This document shows positions 32,947 through 43,691 of a stretch of 64,000 nt of DNA, in pieces. The notes below the pieces were generated by a model. That model did no database searches. It worked only from the letters and a program-made list of their open reading frames with translations, and was not told the DNA's origin. This DNA comes from Klebsiella oxytoca NBRC 105695 (lineage in GTDB: Bacteria > Pseudomonadota > Gammaproteobacteria > Enterobacterales > Enterobacteriaceae): contig NZ_BCZK01000003.1 of NCBI RefSeq assembly GCF_001598695.1, positions 62,001 through 126,000 of the forward strand, given 5' to 3'. Numbering within the stretch: the stretch's first letter is position 1; the number at the start of each line of letters is the position of its first letter. A program made the translations under genes and the position numbers.

Positions 32947-34635
32947 ATGGCAAGTTCGGGCACAACATCACAAAAAATGCGCTTCACTGGCGCACAGTTA
33001 GTCGTTCATTTACTGGAGCGTCAGGGGATCACTACGGTCAGCGGCATTCCGGGCGGCTCCATCCTTCCGATTTACGATGCGTTAAGTCAAAGCACTCAGA
33101 TCCGCCATATTCTGGCGCGTCACGAGCAGGGCGCGGGATTTATCGCCCAGGGCATGGCGCGCACCGAGGGCAAACCGGCGGTGTGTATGGCCTGTAGCGG
33201 CCCGGGAGCCACTAACCTGATCACCGCTATCGCCGATGCCCGTCTGGATTCGATTCCGCTGGTGTGCATTACCGGCCAGGTTCCGGCTTCAATGATCGGC
33301 ACCGATGCCTTCCAGGAAGTTGACACCTACGGTATCTCTATCCCCATCACGAAACATAACTATCTGGTACGCAACATCGCTGAACTGCCGCAGGTGATGA
33401 GCGACGCGTTTCGCATCGCGCAGTCCGGGCGACCAGGGCCGGTGTGGATAGATATTCCTAAGGATGTTCAGGCCGCGACCATTGAGCTCGATGCCCTGCC
33501 GGAACCCGGCGCCCGTACGGCGGCTCCGATGTTCGATAGCGCCAGCGTGCGTGAAGCGGCGGCGATGATTAACGCCGCGCAGCGTCCGGTGCTCTATCTG
33601 GGCGGTGGGGTGATCAACGCGCCTGAGCACATTCGCCAACTGGCGGAAAAAGCCAACCTGCCGACCACCCAGACCCTGATGGCGCTGGGGATGCTGCCGA
33701 AAGCGCATCCGCTGTCGCTGGGCATGCTGGGGATGCACGGCGCGCGCAGCACCAATTTTATTTTGCAAGAGGCTGATTTATTGGTTGTTTTAGGGGCGCG
33801 TTTTGATGACCGGGCGATTGGTAAAACCGAGCAGTTCTGCCCGAATGCGAAAATTATCCACGTTGATATCGACCGCTCTGAGCTGGGTAAAATCAAACAG
33901 CCGCACGTGGCGATTCAGGGCGATGTTGGCGAAGTGCTGGCGCAGCTGATCCCGCAGGTCGAGGCGCAGCCGCGCAGCGAATGGCTGCAGCTGGTGGCCG
34001 ATCTGCAGCGGGAGTTCCCCTGCACCATTCCGCAGGAGCAAGACCCGCTTACCCACTATGGCCTGATTAACGCCGTTGCCGCCTGCGTTGACGATGAGGC
34101 AATCGTGACCACCGACGTCGGCCAGCACCAGATGTGGGTCGCGCAGGCGTATCCGCTGAACCGTCCGCGCCAGTGGCTGACCTCCGGCGGCCTCGGCACC
34201 ATGGGCTTTGGTCTGCCTGCCGCGGTAGGCGCGGCGCTGGCTAACCCGCAGCGCAAGGTCATCTGCTTCTCCGGAGACGGCAGCCTGATGATGAACATTC
34301 AGGAAATGGCTACCGCGGCGGAAAATCAGCTGGACGTGAAAATTATCCTCATGAATAACGAAGCGCTGGGGCTGGTTTATCAGCAGCAGAGCCTGTTCTA
34401 TAAGCAGGGCGTATTCGCCGCAACCTATCCTGGCATGGTCAACTTTATGCAGATTGCCGCCGGTTTTGGTCTGCAAACCTGTGATTTAAATAACGAAGCC
34501 GACCCGCAGGCGGCGCTGCAGGCGATTATCGACCGCCCGGGTCCGGCGCTGATCCACGTGCGTATCGATGCTGAAGAAAAAGTGTATCCGATGGTACCGC
34601 CGGGTGCGGCCAATACTGAAATGGTGGGGGAATAA
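32947..34635 (+). CDS. ilvB: Acetolactate synthase I, large subunit
   Basis: TPP-, FAD- and Mg2+-dependent catalytic subunit of 562 residues, making acetolactate or acetohydroxybutyrate for valine, leucine and isoleucine synthesis. Catalytic glutamate in ILARHEQGAGF; FAD region around GARFDDRAIGKTEQF; TPP motif GDGSLMMNIQEMATAAENQLDVKIILMNN split by the usual GDG...NN. Forms a complex with IlvN, 3 bp downstream. Regulated by the ivbL attenuator. Confidence 0.98.
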   Translation: MASSGTTSQKMRFTGAQLVVHLLERQGITTVSGIPGGSILPIYDALSQSTQIRHILARHEQGAGFIAQGMARTEGKPAVCMACSGPGATNLITAIADARLDSIPLVCITGQVPASMIGTDAFQEVDTYGISIPITKHNYLVRNIAELPQVMSDAFRIAQSGRPGPVWIDIPKDVQAATIELDALPEPGARTAAPMFDSASVREAAAMINAAQRPVLYLGGGVINAPEHIRQLAEKANLPTTQTLMALGMLPKAHPLSLGMLGMHGARSTNFILQEADLLVVLGARFDDRAIGKTEQFCPNAKIIHVDIDRSELGKIKQPHVAIQGDVGEVLAQLIPQVEAQPRSEWLQLVADLQREFPCTIPQEQDPLTHYGLINAVAACVDDEAIVTTDVGQHQMWVAQAYPLNRPRQWLTSGGLGTMGFGLPAAVGAALANPQRKVICFSGDGSLMMNIQEMATAAENQLDVKIILMNNEALGLVYQQQSLFYKQGVFAATYPGMVNFMQIAAGFGLQTCDLNNEADPQAALQAIIDRPGPALIHVRIDAEEKVYPMVPPGAANTEMVGE

Positions 34636-34638
34636 GCC

Positions 34639-34929
34639 ATGCAACAAGCGACTCATGAAAACGTTATTCTACAGCTCACCGTGCGCAACCATCCCGGCGT
34701 GATGACCCACGTTTGCGGCCTGTTTGCCCGCCGCGCATTTAACGTGGAAGGCATTCTTTGTCTGCCAATTCAGGACAGCAACCAGAGCCGCATCTGGCTA
34801 CTGGTCAACGACGATCAGCGCCTCGGGCAGATGATTAGTCAGATTGAAAAGCTGGAAGACGTTGAGAAAGTGGTACGCAATCAGTCCGATCCCTCCATGT
34901 TCAGCAAAATTGCGGTGTTCTTCGAATAA
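34639..34929 (+). CDS. ilvN: Acetolactate synthase I, small regulatory subunit
   Basis: ACT-domain regulatory subunit of 96 residues that binds valine and gives feedback inhibition of IlvB. The ACT fold starts [30 protein letters not shown]. Translationally close to ilvB. Length equals E. coli IlvN. Confidence 0.97.
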   Translation: MQQATHENVILQLTVRNHPGVMTHVCGLFARRAFNVEGILCLPIQDSNQSRIWLLVNDDQRLGQMISQIEKLEDVEKVVRNQSDPSMFSKIAVFFE

Positions 34930-34957
34930 TCGCTCGCGGCTTGAACCGCGGCGCGCG

Positions 34958-35066
34958 ATAGACAAAATCACTCAAGCCGCATCAGGGCAGCAAGTATGAG
35001 CATCCCCGGGCGCTTACTCAGGTAAGCGACTGGGGGACAGAGGCAGCTTGAAGGATGACGTTTATA
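34958..35066. repeat. ERIC element between ilvN and uhpA
   Basis: Same family as the copy at 9118 but in the opposite orientation: core CCCCGGGCGCTTACTCAGGT then AAGCGACTGGGGG, left end AGACAAAATCACTCAAGCCG, right end GCAGCTTGAAGGATGACG. It is 109 bp because one arm lacks about 18 bp of the usual 127-bp consensus. A small CGCGG/CCGCG stem just upstream (34935-34950) may end the ilvBN mRNA. Confidence 0.82.
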
Positions 35067-35107
35067 CCGTTAAGGTAAGCGCGTTTTTTATCCTCCCAGG
35101 AATCGCC

Positions 35108-35701
35108 ATGACCACAATCGCCCTTATTGACGATCATCTTATCGTCCGCTCCGGCTTTGCCCAACTGCTGGGGCTGGAAGCCGATTTTCAGGTCGTCGCA
35201 GAATTCGGTTCAGGGCGCGAAGCGCTGGCGGGGCTGCCCGGCCGCGGCGTGCAGGTCTGCATCTGCGATATCTCGATGCCGGATATCTCCGGGCTTGAGC
35301 TGTTAAGCCAGCTACCGAAAGGAATGGCGATCGTAATGCTGTCGGTGCACGACAGTCCGGCGCTGGTGGAGCAGGCGCTGAACGCCGGCGCGCGCGGTTT
35401 TCTCTCCAAGCGCTGCAGCCCGGATGAGCTGATCGCTGCCGTCCGCACCGTGGCGGCCGGCGGCTGCTATCTGACGCCGGATATCGCCATGAAGCTGGCG
35501 GCCGGACGACGGGACCCGCTGACCAAACGCGAACGCGAAGTGGCGGAAAAGCTGGCGCAGGGGATGGCGGTAAAGGAGATTGCCGCCGAGCTGGGCCTGT
35601 CGCCAAAAACCGTGCACGTTCATCGTGCCAATCTGCTGGAAAAGCTGGGCGTCAGCAACGACGTTGAGCTGGCGCGCCGCATGTTCGATAGCTGGCAATG
35701 A
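35108..35701 (+). CDS. uhpA: UhpA, response regulator of hexose-phosphate uptake
   Basis: NarL/FixJ-type response regulator of 197 residues. The receiver domain has LIDDH, the phosphorylated aspartate 54 in CDISMPD, and K101-like SKRC. The C-terminal LuxR HTH reads [28 protein letters not shown]. Phospho-UhpA activates uhpT. The ATG giving [10 protein letters not shown] is preferred over upstream starts, which would put ERIC sequence in the protein. Overlaps uhpB by 4 bp. Confidence 0.95.
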   Translation: MTTIALIDDHLIVRSGFAQLLGLEADFQVVAEFGSGREALAGLPGRGVQVCICDISMPDISGLELLSQLPKGMAIVMLSVHDSPALVEQALNAGARGFLSKRCSPDELIAAVRTVAAGGCYLTPDIAMKLAAGRRDPLTKREREVAEKLAQGMAVKEIAAELGLSPKTVHVHRANLLEKLGVSNDVELARRMFDSWQ

Positions 35702-37200
35702 ACGCCTTTCTCTCCCGGCTGCTCTCGGTTATCGGCTGTTGCTTTATCTTTTCCGCCGCGTGGTTTTGCCTGTGGAGCATCAGCCTGCACCTGGTAGAGC
35801 GTGCCGATCTTGCGGTGCTGCTGTTTCCCTTCGGGCTGCGTCTTGGCCTGATGCTGCAGTGCCCGCGCGGCTACTGGCCGGTTCTGCTGGGCGCGGAGTG
35901 GCTGCTGATCCTCTGGCTGGCGCAGGAAGTTGCGCTGGCGCACCCGATAATATTGATGACCGGAAGCCTGTTAACCCTGCTGCCGGTGGCGCTGATCTCG
36001 CGCTATCGTCAGCAGCGCGACTGGCTCACCCTGCTGCGCCAGGGGGGCGCGCTGATCGCCGCTGCGCTGCTTCAGTCGCTGCCGTGGCTGCTGGAGGGTA
36101 AAGAGGGGCTGAACGCGCTGCTGCTGACCCTGACCGGCGGCCTGACGCTGGCCCCCACTTGCCTGGTGATTTGGCACTATCTCACCAGCACCGTCTGGCG
36201 GCCGCTGGGGCCATCGCTGGTCTCGCAGCCGGTGAACTGGCGCGGGCGGCATCTTATCTGGTACCTGCTGCTGTTCAGCGTCAGCCTCTGGCTTCAGCTG
36301 GGGCTACCCGCCGAGCTCTCACGATTTACGCCCTTCTGCCTGGCGCTGCCGATTATCGCTCTGGCCTGGCATTACGGCTGGCAGGGCGCGCTGATCGCGA
36401 CCCTGATGAACGCTATCGCGCTGATCGCCAGCCAGACCTGGCACGAACACCCGGTGGATTTATTGCTTTCGCTGCTGGCGCAAAGCCTGACGGGCCTGTT
36501 GCTGGGCGCCGGCATTCAGCGGCTGCGCGAGCTGAACCAGTCGCTGCAAAACGAGCTGGTGCGTAATCAGCGGCTGGCGGAACGCCTGCTGGAAACCGAA
36601 GAGAGCGTACGTCGCGAGGTCGCCCGCGAGCTGCACGATGATATCGGCCAGACCATTACCGCCATCCGCACCCAGGCGGGAATCGTCCAGCGTCTGGCGC
36701 CGAACAGCGCCAGCGTCAGGCAGAGCGGGCAGCTGATTGAACAGCTTTCGCTCGGCGTCTATGATTCGGTGCGCCGCCTGCTGGGCCGCCTGCGCCCGCG
36801 CCAGCTGGACGATCTGACGCTTGAGCAGGCGGTTCGCTCGCTGATGCGCGAAATGGAGCTGGAGGATCGCGGTATGGTCAGTCATCTGGAGTGGCGTATT
36901 GATGAGTCGCTGCTGAGTGAAAACCAGCGAGTCACCCTGTTCCGCGTTTGTCAGGAGGGGCTGAATAATATTGTCAAACACGCCAGCGCCAGCGCCGTCA
37001 CGCTGCATGGCTGGCAGCAGGAGCAGCGGCTGATGCTGGTGCTGGAGGATGACGGCTGCGGCCTGCCGCCGGGCTCCGGTCAGCAGGGCTTTGGCCTCAC
37101 CGGCATGCGCGAACGCGTCAGCGCGCTGGGCGGCACCTTAACCATCTCCTGCACCCACGGCACCCGCGTTTGCGTCAGCCTGCCGCTGCGCTACGCCTGA
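35698..37200 (+). CDS. uhpB: UhpB, sensor histidine kinase for glucose 6-phosphate
   Basis: Histidine kinase of 500 residues. The N-terminal half is a MASE1-like membrane domain with about eight segments; the HisKA_3 domain has histidine 313 in [11 protein letters not shown], and the HATPase domain has [13 protein letters not shown] and [11 protein letters not shown]. It acts with UhpC in the inner membrane to phosphorylate UhpA when external glucose 6-phosphate is present. Confidence 0.96.
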   Translation: MNAFLSRLLSVIGCCFIFSAAWFCLWSISLHLVERADLAVLLFPFGLRLGLMLQCPRGYWPVLLGAEWLLILWLAQEVALAHPIILMTGSLLTLLPVALISRYRQQRDWLTLLRQGGALIAAALLQSLPWLLEGKEGLNALLLTLTGGLTLAPTCLVIWHYLTSTVWRPLGPSLVSQPVNWRGRHLIWYLLLFSVSLWLQLGLPAELSRFTPFCLALPIIALAWHYGWQGALIATLMNAIALIASQTWHEHPVDLLLSLLAQSLTGLLLGAGIQRLRELNQSLQNELVRNQRLAERLLETEESVRREVARELHDDIGQTITAIRTQAGIVQRLAPNSASVRQSGQLIEQLSLGVYDSVRRLLGRLRPRQLDDLTLEQAVRSLMREMELEDRGMVSHLEWRIDESLLSENQRVTLFRVCQEGLNNIVKHASASAVTLHGWQQEQRLMLVLEDDGCGLPPGSGQQGFGLTGMRERVSALGGTLTISCTHGTRVCVSLPLRYA

Positions 37201-37209
37201 GGAACGACG

Positions 37210-38529
37210 ATGTTTGCCTTTTTGAAATCTCCGCCCGATGCTCCGCCGATTACCGATAAACAGGCGCTGGACGAGCGCTACCGCTACTGGCGTCGACATA
37301 TTTTGCTGACCATCTGGCTGGGCTATGCGCTGTTTTATTTTACGCGTAAAAGCTTTAATGCCGCCGTGCCGGAAATCCTCGCCAGCAACGTACTGACGCG
37401 TAGCGATATCGGTCTGCTGGCAACGCTGTTCTACATCACCTACGGGCTATCGAAGTTTTTCTCCGGTATCGTCAGCGACCGCTCTGATGCTCGCTATTTT
37501 ATGGGGATTGGTCTGGTCGCCACCGGCGTAGTGAATATCCTGTTTGGCTTTTCCACTTCGCTGTGGGCCTTCGCGCTGCTGTGGGCCCTGAACGCCTTCT
37601 TCCAGGGCTGGGGGTCGCCGGTGTGCGCGCGTCTGCTGACGGCCTGGTATTCGCGTACCGAACGCGGCGGCTGGTGGGCGTTGTGGAACACGGCGCATAA
37701 CGTCGGCGGGGCGCTGATCCCGATGGTGGTTGGCGCGGCGGCGCTGCACTACGGCTGGCGAACGGGAATGATGATTGCCGGCATGCTGGCGATCCTCGCC
37801 GGGCTGTTTCTCTGCTGGCGGCTGCGCGACCGGCCGCAGGCGGTAGGGCTGCCCGCAGTAGGCGACTGGCGTCACGATGAACTGGAGATTGCCCAGCAGC
37901 AGGAAGGGGTAGGGCTGACCCGCAAAGAGATCCTCACCAAATACGTGCTGTTGAATCCCTATATCTGGCTGCTCTCGCTGTGCTACGTGCTGGTATATGT
38001 AGTGCGCGCAGCGATTAACGACTGGGGCAATCTCTATATGTCGGAAACGCTCGGCGTCGATCTGGTCACGGCGAATTCTGCGGTCACCATGTTCGAGGTA
38101 GGCGGTTTTATCGGCGCGCTGGTGGCGGGCTGGGGCTCGGATAAGCTGTTTAACGGCAATCGCGGGCCGATGAACCTGATTTTCGCCGCCGGGATTTTGC
38201 TGTCGGTCGGCGGCCTGTGGCTGATGCCGTTCGCCAGCTACGTGATGCAGGCGGCCTGTTTCTTTACCGCCGGCTTTTTCGTTTTTGGCCCGCAGATGCT
38301 GATTGGCATGGCGGCGGCGGAGTGCTCGCACAAAGAGGCGGCGGGGGCGGCAACCGGCTTTGTCGGGCTGTTTGCCTATCTTGGCGCGTCGCTCTCCGGC
38401 TGGCCGCTGGCGCAGGTCATGGAGATCTGGCACTGGAGCGGTTTTTTCGTGGTCATCGCCATTGCTGCCGGCATCTCCGCTCTGCTGCTGCTGCCGTTTC
38501 TAAATGCCCAGGCGCCGAGAGAAGCGTGA
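37210..38529 (+). CDS. uhpC: UhpC, MFS-type glucose 6-phosphate receptor
   Basis: Membrane receptor of 439 residues with the OPA/GlpT MFS fold (12 segments), homologous to UhpT, but acting mainly as the sensor that switches on UhpB kinase. [26 protein letters not shown] holds TM1 with the arginine that contacts the substrate phosphate. Third gene of uhpABC, 9 bp after uhpB. Confidence 0.95.
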   Translation: MFAFLKSPPDAPPITDKQALDERYRYWRRHILLTIWLGYALFYFTRKSFNAAVPEILASNVLTRSDIGLLATLFYITYGLSKFFSGIVSDRSDARYFMGIGLVATGVVNILFGFSTSLWAFALLWALNAFFQGWGSPVCARLLTAWYSRTERGGWWALWNTAHNVGGALIPMVVGAAALHYGWRTGMMIAGMLAILAGLFLCWRLRDRPQAVGLPAVGDWRHDELEIAQQQEGVGLTRKEILTKYVLLNPYIWLLSLCYVLVYVVRAAINDWGNLYMSETLGVDLVTANSAVTMFEVGGFIGALVAGWGSDKLFNGNRGPMNLIFAAGILLSVGGLWLMPFASYVMQAACFFTAGFFVFGPQMLIGMAAAECSHKEAAGAATGFVGLFAYLGASLSGWPLAQVMEIWHWSGFFVVIAIAAGISALLLLPFLNAQAPREA

Positions 38530-38559
38530 TCTGCCTCACCTTTCTCCGCCGAATGGCGT

Positions 38560-38571
38560 AAAACTAAGAAA
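38560..38571 (+). promoter_or_regulatory. Candidate UhpA-binding site of uhpT
   Basis: AAAACTAAGAAA matches the AAAACNNNGAAA part of the UhpA target sequence as I recall it, 104 bp before the uhpT start. A -10-like TACAAT is at about 38626-38631. The 145-bp region shows no other gene. Confidence 0.5.
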
Positions 38572-38674
38572 TTTTCCCGGTTTCGCCTGGACGCTGTCTC
38601 AGGCGGGTCTTCCGGCTGATTTTTACAATGCCTGCTATTCGCAGGTAGTAAATCAGCTCAGGAGTCACCCAATC

Positions 38675-40066
38675 ATGCTGGCCTTCTTAAACCAGGTGCG
38701 CAAGCCTACCCTGGACCTGCCGCTCGAAGCGCGGCGCAAAATGTGGTTCAAACCGTTCATGCAGTCGTATCTGGTGGTTTTCATCGGCTATCTGACCATG
38801 TACCTGATCCGCAAAAACTTTAATATCGCGCAGAACGACATGATCTCCACCTACGGGTTGAGCATGACGCAGCTGGGGATGATCGGCCTCGGGTTCTCTA
38901 TCACCTACGGCGTGGGTAAAACGCTGGTTTCTTACTACGCAGACGGTAAGAACACCAAGCAGTTCCTGCCGTTTATGCTGATCCTCTCGGCCATTTGTAT
39001 GCTCGGCTTCAGCGCCAGCATGGGCGCGGGGTCGACCAGCCTGTTCCTGATGATCGCCTTCTACGCCCTGAGCGGCTTTTTCCAGAGCACCGGCGGGTCG
39101 TGCAGCTATTCGACCATTACCAAGTGGACGCCCCGCCGTAAACGCGGCACCTTCCTCGGCTTCTGGAATATCTCTCACAACCTCGGTGGCGCCGGCGCCG
39201 CGGGCGTGGCGCTGTTTGGCGCGAACTACCTGTTCGACGGCCACGTGATCGGGATGTTTATCTTCCCGTCGATTATTGCGCTAATCGTCGGTTTTATCGG
39301 CCTGCGCTTCGGCAGCGACTCCCCGGAATCTTACGGTCTCGGTAACGCCGAAGAGCTGTTTGGCGAAGAGATCAGCGAAGAGGATAAAGAGACGGAAGAG
39401 AACGCCATGACCAAATGGCAGATCTTTGTCGAGTACGTGCTGAAGAATAAAGTCATCTGGCTGCTGTGTTTCTCCAACATCTTTCTGTACGTGGTGCGCA
39501 TCGGCATTGACCAGTGGTCCACCGTTTACGCTTTCCAGGAGCTGAAGCTCTCCAAAGAAGTGGCGATTCAGGGCTTTACCCTTTTTGAAGTAGGCGCGCT
39601 GGTCGGCACGCTGCTATGGGGCTGGCTGTCGGATCTGGCAAACGGTCGTCGGGCGCTGGTAGCCTGCATTGCGCTGGCGCTGATTATCGCCACCCTTGGG
39701 GTTTATCAGCACGCCAGTAACCAGTACGTTTATCTCGCATCGCTGTTTGCGCTGGGTTTCCTGGTTTTTGGCCCGCAGCTGCTGATCGGCGTTGCCGCAG
39801 TAGGCTTTGTGCCGAAAAAAGCGATTGGCGCAGCCGACGGGATCAAGGGCACCTTTGCCTATCTGATCGGCGATAGCTTCGCCAAGCTCGGCCTCGGGAT
39901 GATCGCCGACGGAACGCCGATTTTTGGCCTCACCGGCTGGGCGGGGACCTTTGCGGCGCTGGATGCGGCGGCAATTGGCTGCATCTGCCTGATGGCCATC
40001 GTTGCGGTGTTTGAAGAACGTAAAATCCGCCGTCAGAAAAAGACACAAACTTTGCAGACTGCCTGA
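38675..40066 (+). CDS. uhpT: Hexose-phosphate:phosphate antiporter UhpT
   Basis: OPA-family antiporter of 463 residues, 12 membrane segments, exchanging external sugar phosphates for internal phosphate; also the fosfomycin entry route. [14 protein letters not shown] includes the substrate-binding arginine of TM1. Almost collinear with E. coli UhpT. The reading frame continues 171 bp upstream through the promoter; the ATG giving [10 protein letters not shown] with GGAG upstream is the true start. Confidence 0.96.
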   Translation: MLAFLNQVRKPTLDLPLEARRKMWFKPFMQSYLVVFIGYLTMYLIRKNFNIAQNDMISTYGLSMTQLGMIGLGFSITYGVGKTLVSYYADGKNTKQFLPFMLILSAICMLGFSASMGAGSTSLFLMIAFYALSGFFQSTGGSCSYSTITKWTPRRKRGTFLGFWNISHNLGGAGAAGVALFGANYLFDGHVIGMFIFPSIIALIVGFIGLRFGSDSPESYGLGNAEELFGEEISEEDKETEENAMTKWQIFVEYVLKNKVIWLLCFSNIFLYVVRIGIDQWSTVYAFQELKLSKEVAIQGFTLFEVGALVGTLLWGWLSDLANGRRALVACIALALIIATLGVYQHASNQYVYLASLFALGFLVFGPQLLIGVAAVGFVPKKAIGAADGIKGTFAYLIGDSFAKLGLGMIADGTPIFGLTGWAGTFAALDAAAIGCICLMAIVAVFEERKIRRQKKTQTLQTA

Positions 40067-40088
40067 GTCATTGGGTGTGAGTCACGTT

Positions 40089-40114
40089 GCCCGGCCTTTG
40101 CGCCGGGCTTTTTT
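40089..40114 (+). terminator. Intrinsic terminator of uhpT
   Basis: GCCCGGC / GCCGGGC stem of 7 bp with a 6-nt loop, followed by six T, 22 bp after the stop. Confidence 0.9.
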
Positions 40115-40243
40115 ATACCTCTTGCCGGGCGGTTTGATGATAGCGAGACGAGGTCGCGATAAGTCACATTCTGGTACCACCGACAGTCGACAGCGGGCAA
40201 TTTCCCATTATGATAGTGGTGCTGCGATTGAATGAGAGGATGC

Positions 40244-40696
40244 ATGATCTGGTTAGGACTGGCCACGCTGATAGTGGTATTTGTTGTGGGATTTCGGGTG
40301 CTTACCTCTGATTCACGCCGTGCGATTCGCCGTCTGAGCGAACGGTTAGGCATTACGCCGGTACCGCTGGAATCGATGATCGATCAGCTGGGAAAAACGG
40401 CCGGTAACGAGTATCTGCGCTACCTGGAACGGCCGAATGAAGCGCATTTGCAAAATGCCGCTCAGGTGCTGCTGATTTGGCAGACTGCTATCGTCGACGG
40501 CAGCGAGCAGAACCTGCATTACTGGTATCGGTTGATGAAAAAGGCCCGCCTCGCGGCGCCAATTACCGAAGCGCAAATTCGCCTCGCGCAAGGTTTCCTT
40601 CGCGAGCTGGAGCCGGAAGTGAGCGAGCTGCACGCTTTACAGGAGCGCTATAACACGCTGTTTTTACCCGAAGATGGGGTCCACTGGCTACACTGA
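40244..40696 (+). CDS. yicN: YicN, DUF1198 membrane-anchored protein
   Basis: Protein of 150 residues of unknown function: one N-terminal transmembrane segment (IWLGLATLIVVFVVGFRVL) then a helical cytoplasmic domain ending in HWLH as in E. coli YicN. The ATG at 40244 follows GAGAGGA; a start 12 bp upstream is possible. adeD and adeQ (yicO), which separate uhpT from yicN in E. coli, are missing here. Confidence 0.9.
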   Translation: MIWLGLATLIVVFVVGFRVLTSDSRRAIRRLSERLGITPVPLESMIDQLGKTAGNEYLRYLERPNEAHLQNAAQVLLIWQTAIVDGSEQNLHYWYRLMKKARLAAPITEAQIRLAQGFLRELEPEVSELHALQERYNTLFLPEDGVHWLH

Positions 40697-40780
40697 TAGC
40701 GCTTCCCTGTGCACTGTTGGCTTCGTTAAAACTCCTCCTGACGAGACCAACTATGCAAAAGTCATCACCTCAAAGTGGCA

Positions 40781-41104
40781 TCATGCCAGCACTTCTAACC
40801 CATGTTTTTGCACGATATTGAGTAATTTCAATGCCAGCCCACCGGGGCGTTTTGCCCCGCTTTCCCATTTTTGGACCGTGGACACGCTGGTGTTCAGATA
40901 GCGGGCAAAAACCGGCTGACTGACGTTGAGTTGGTCACGTAGAGCTTTAATTTCACCAGGTTGGAAATCGCTTACGCGGCTGATGCATGTTTCATCAAAG
41001 CTGCGCATCGTCTCCTGCGCGATCGCATCAACACTGTATAAACCTGCGGCAGCGCTATGGATAGCTTCAAAGGCGGGGCTTTTGAATTTAGTTTTTGCAG
41101 TCAT
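40781..41104 (-). CDS. XRE-type antitoxin of a RelE/HigB-like toxin-antitoxin pair
   Basis: DNA-binding antitoxin of 107 residues. The C-terminal half is a helix-turn-helix: IKALRDQLNVSQPVFARYLNTSVSTVQKWESGAKRP, similar to HigA/MqsA antitoxins. The N-terminus should wrap the toxin. Its start overlaps the toxin's 3' end by 17 bp, the toxin-first order typical of the HigBA type. The region is AT-richer than its neighbours, fitting an acquired module. Confidence 0.85.
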   Translation of the reverse strand: MTAKTKFKSPAFEAIHSAAAGLYSVDAIAQETMRSFDETCISRVSDFQPGEIKALRDQLNVSQPVFARYLNTSVSTVQKWESGAKRPGGLALKLLNIVQKHGLEVLA

Positions 41105-41447
41105 GACAAATCTCCACCAATTCTTTTCTCTTAACCAATGCCGCCATTTTCTCCTCGCTGAGAAGGGAATAATGCCTGGCTAACTCACGGAACGCCGCGA
41201 GTTCTCGGTTATCGATATTGGCGATATCCTGTTTGGCGTATAAAAATGTGTAAAACCAATGCTCAGCACCCTTTGCCAGGATGATTGCGCGATCGCGATT
41301 TTTATTGAGGCGTTTTTTGTAAACGCCGCCACCAAGGTTATCTACTTTTCCCTGGAGAGTGGCTTCAATCGCTTTGCAAAGTTCGTCGTCATCAATCGCA
41401 TGAGCCCGGGCTTCCCTGGTAAACCATTTTGTTTTAAAAATACGCAT
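41088..41447 (-). CDS. RelE/ParE-superfamily toxin
   Basis: Toxin of 119 residues related to the RelE-like mRNA-interferase family formerly DUF1044. Typical segments are MRIFKTKWFTREARAH, GGGVYKKRLNKNRDRAIILAK (basic core) and WFYTFLYAKQDIANI. The ATG at 41447 follows AGGATG; an upstream start is unsupported. The downstream partner antitoxin overlaps it. The promoter carries a perfect palindrome at 41473-41489. Ribosome-dependent mRNA cleavage is inferred from the family. Confidence 0.82.
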   Translation of the reverse strand: MRIFKTKWFTREARAHAIDDDELCKAIEATLQGKVDNLGGGVYKKRLNKNRDRAIILAKGAEHWFYTFLYAKQDIANIDNRELAAFRELARHYSLLSEEKMAALVKRKELVEICHDCKN

Positions 41448-41472
41448 TGGCTGACATCCTGTAACCATAAAT

Positions 41473-41489
41473 ATAGCACCAAGTGCTAT
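41473..41489. promoter_or_regulatory. Palindromic operator of the toxin-antitoxin promoter
   Basis: ATAGCAC-CAA-GTGCTAT is a perfect palindrome with 7-bp arms, 25 bp upstream of the toxin start. The position fits autoregulation by the XRE antitoxin alone or with the toxin. Confidence 0.7.
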
Positions 41490-41659
41490 GTTATTTCTTC
41501 CTCTTACTGTTACGGAATACCTAAAAACGTGATTTTCCGGTTATGCGAGCAGCTACGCAGGTACTTTGCAAAGCCTGAAAAGTTGTCAAAACGTTAAATT
41601 CGTCACATTTTAAATGTTACACTGCGCGGCTCCTCCGTATTCAACCATGCAGGTAACTT

Positions 41660-42841
41660 ATGACTCCTTCGAATGCTTCTGCGCCGCAGGCTAATCAGGC
41701 GGCGCGACCCAACTGGTCGGCGGTTTTTGCGGTGGCCTTCTGCGTTGCCTGCCTGATTACCGTTGAGTTCCTGCCGGTAAGCCTGCTTACGCCGATGGCG
41801 CAGGATTTGGGCATCTCAGAAGGCGTTGCCGGGCAGTCGGTCACCACCACCGCGTTTGTGGCGATGTTTGCCAGCCTGTTTATCACCTCGATCATCCGCA
41901 GTACCGATCGTCGCTACGTGGTGATTCTGTTTTCCGTCCTGCTGACCGTCTCTTGTCTGCTGGTCTCCTTTGCCAACAGTTTCTCCTTGCTTCTGGTGGG
42001 GCGCGCCTGCCTTGGGCTGGCGCTGGGCGGTTTTTGGGCGATGTCGGCGTCGCTCACCATGCGACTGGTGCCGATGCGCGTGGTGCCCAAAGCGCTGTCG
42101 GTCATTTTCGGCGCGGTATCGATAGCGCTGGTGATCGCCGCGCCGCTCGGCAGCTTCCTCGGCGGGATTATCGGCTGGCGTAACGTCTTTAACGCCGCCG
42201 CGGTGATGGGCGTGGTCTGTACGATTTGGGTGTTGAAGGCGCTGCCTTCTTTGCCTGGCGAGTCGACCTCGGCGCAGCAAAATATGTTTGGCCTGTTAAA
42301 GCGCCCCGGCGTAATGGCCGGGATGTGCGCCATCTTTATGGCCTTCGCCGGCCAGTTCGCCTTCTTTACCTATATTCGCCCGGTGTATATGACGCTGGCG
42401 GGCTTTGACGTTGACGGCCTGACGCTGGTGCTGTTGAGCTTCGGCATCGCCAGCTTCGTCGGCACCTCGCTCTCTTCGATGCTGCTCAAACGATCGGTGA
42501 AAGCGGCGCTGGCGATCGCTCCGGTGGTGCTGGCCATCAGCGCGGCGGTGCTGGTGCTGTGGGGGGAGAGTAAAATCGTGGCGTCGGCGGTGGCCGTTAT
42601 CTGGGGTTTTGCCTTCGCGCTGGTGCCGGTTGGCTGGTCAACGTGGATCACCCGCTCCCTGTCCGATCAGGCGGAAAAAGCCGGGTCGATTCAGGTGGCG
42701 GTGATCCAACTGGCCAATACCTGCGGCGCAGCGGTGGGCGGCGTGGCGCTGGACCACCTTGGTCTGCTCTCGCCGCTGGTCCTCTCCGGTACATTAATGC
42801 TGCTCACCGGTGTACTGGTGGCGACGAAAGTACGGGTGTAA
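41660..42841 (+). CDS. nepI: Purine ribonucleoside efflux pump NepI
   Basis: MFS exporter of 393 residues with 12 membrane segments (DHA1 type), exporting inosine and related purine ribonucleosides, also 6-mercaptopurine. N-terminal [28 protein letters not shown] and [16 protein letters not shown] match E. coli NepI (YicM). The upstream 212 bp hold the toxin operator and its own promoter region; no gene seen. Confidence 0.94.
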   Translation: MTPSNASAPQANQAARPNWSAVFAVAFCVACLITVEFLPVSLLTPMAQDLGISEGVAGQSVTTTAFVAMFASLFITSIIRSTDRRYVVILFSVLLTVSCLLVSFANSFSLLLVGRACLGLALGGFWAMSASLTMRLVPMRVVPKALSVIFGAVSIALVIAAPLGSFLGGIIGWRNVFNAAAVMGVVCTIWVLKALPSLPGESTSAQQNMFGLLKRPGVMAGMCAIFMAFAGQFAFFTYIRPVYMTLAGFDVDGLTLVLLSFGIASFVGTSLSSMLLKRSVKAALAIAPVVLAISAAVLVLWGESKIVASAVAVIWGFAFALVPVGWSTWITRSLSDQAEKAGSIQVAVIQLANTCGAAVGGVALDHLGLLSPLVLSGTLMLLTGVLVATKVRV

Positions 42842-42872
42842 TCGGCCGCAGTCAGGCGAACCGTCAATAAAT

Positions 42873-43682
42873 CTACGGGCGTTCGCCCTGCGCCAGGCGA
42901 CGGTTGATGTCGGCAATGACGCCCGGTAAATCCGCCAGCGTATCCACGACGTAATGCGCCCCGGCGGCGGACAGCTTCCCGGCGGCGTGCTCGCGGCGGG
43001 CGGCGATCTCTTCGGCGCTCATCTGCTGATATTCCTCCCAGCTGGCGCCGAATTCGTTACCGGAAACCGCCAGACCCACGCTCCACATCCCGGCGGTTAA
43101 TCCTTCGGTAATGCCGGGAGCGGAATCATCAACCTTGACGCAGTGGGCTACCGAGTCGATGCCGAGGACAATGACGTTCTGCAACGCCATCCATGGTCCC
43201 GGCCGTCCCCCGACGGCGAGGTCGTCCGTCGCTACCCAGTGGTCAGGCGCATAGCCCTGCGCGGCGGCGGCCGGCGCCAGCTTTTCCATCACCGGACGCG
43301 GATAGCCGGAACAGGAGCCAATTTTTATACCTTCGGCGCGCAGCGCGGCAATGGTGTCGACAACCCCGGCGATTGGCGCAGAAAAATCGACGACTTTGGC
43401 AATCTGCAGCGGCATAAACGCGGCATAGATCGCGTCGATATCGGCAGCGTTCATCGCGCGGCCAAACTTCGCCTGCCAGCGGGCGTCCACGGCGGGCAGT
43501 TTCCCCAGCGCTGCAATATGCTGCCATTTGCCGAGACCCATCGGCACCCTGGCTTCTTCGAGTGTAATCTCCACGGCAAAAGCCTGACGGAAGGCCTCAA
43601 CGAAAATCTGCGTCGGCGCGAAGGAGCCAAAGTCGACGGTGGTGCCTGCCCAATCAAGAATAACGGCGTTAATACGGTTCAT
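42873..43682 (-). CDS. phnX: Phosphonoacetaldehyde hydrolase (phosphonatase)
   Basis: HAD-family enzyme of 269 residues cleaving the C-P bond of phosphonoacetaldehyde to acetaldehyde and phosphate. Motif [11 protein letters not shown] has the nucleophile aspartate in the phosphonatase form DxAGT; the cap-domain Schiff-base lysine is expected in the MGLGKWQHI segment. Second gene of phnWX on the minus strand, 9 bp from phnW. Confidence 0.96.
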   Translation of the reverse strand: MNRINAVILDWAGTTVDFGSFAPTQIFVEAFRQAFAVEITLEEARVPMGLGKWQHIAALGKLPAVDARWQAKFGRAMNAADIDAIYAAFMPLQIAKVVDFSAPIAGVVDTIAALRAEGIKIGSCSGYPRPVMEKLAPAAAAQGYAPDHWVATDDLAVGGRPGPWMALQNVIVLGIDSVAHCVKVDDSAPGITEGLTAGMWSVGLAVSGNEFGASWEEYQQMSAEEIAARREHAAGKLSAAGAHYVVDTLADLPGVIADINRRLAQGERP

Positions 43683-43691
43683 GATGGTTCC

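Noticed and set aside
37447-38433. A 328-residue open frame opposite uhpC
   Set aside because: Antisense to a conserved membrane protein; low-complexity, Arg/Gln-rich translation.
41560-41640. PurR-like box (AAAACGTTAAATT) before nepI
   Set aside because: Only partial match to the PurR consensus, weak symmetry; not enough to annotate.
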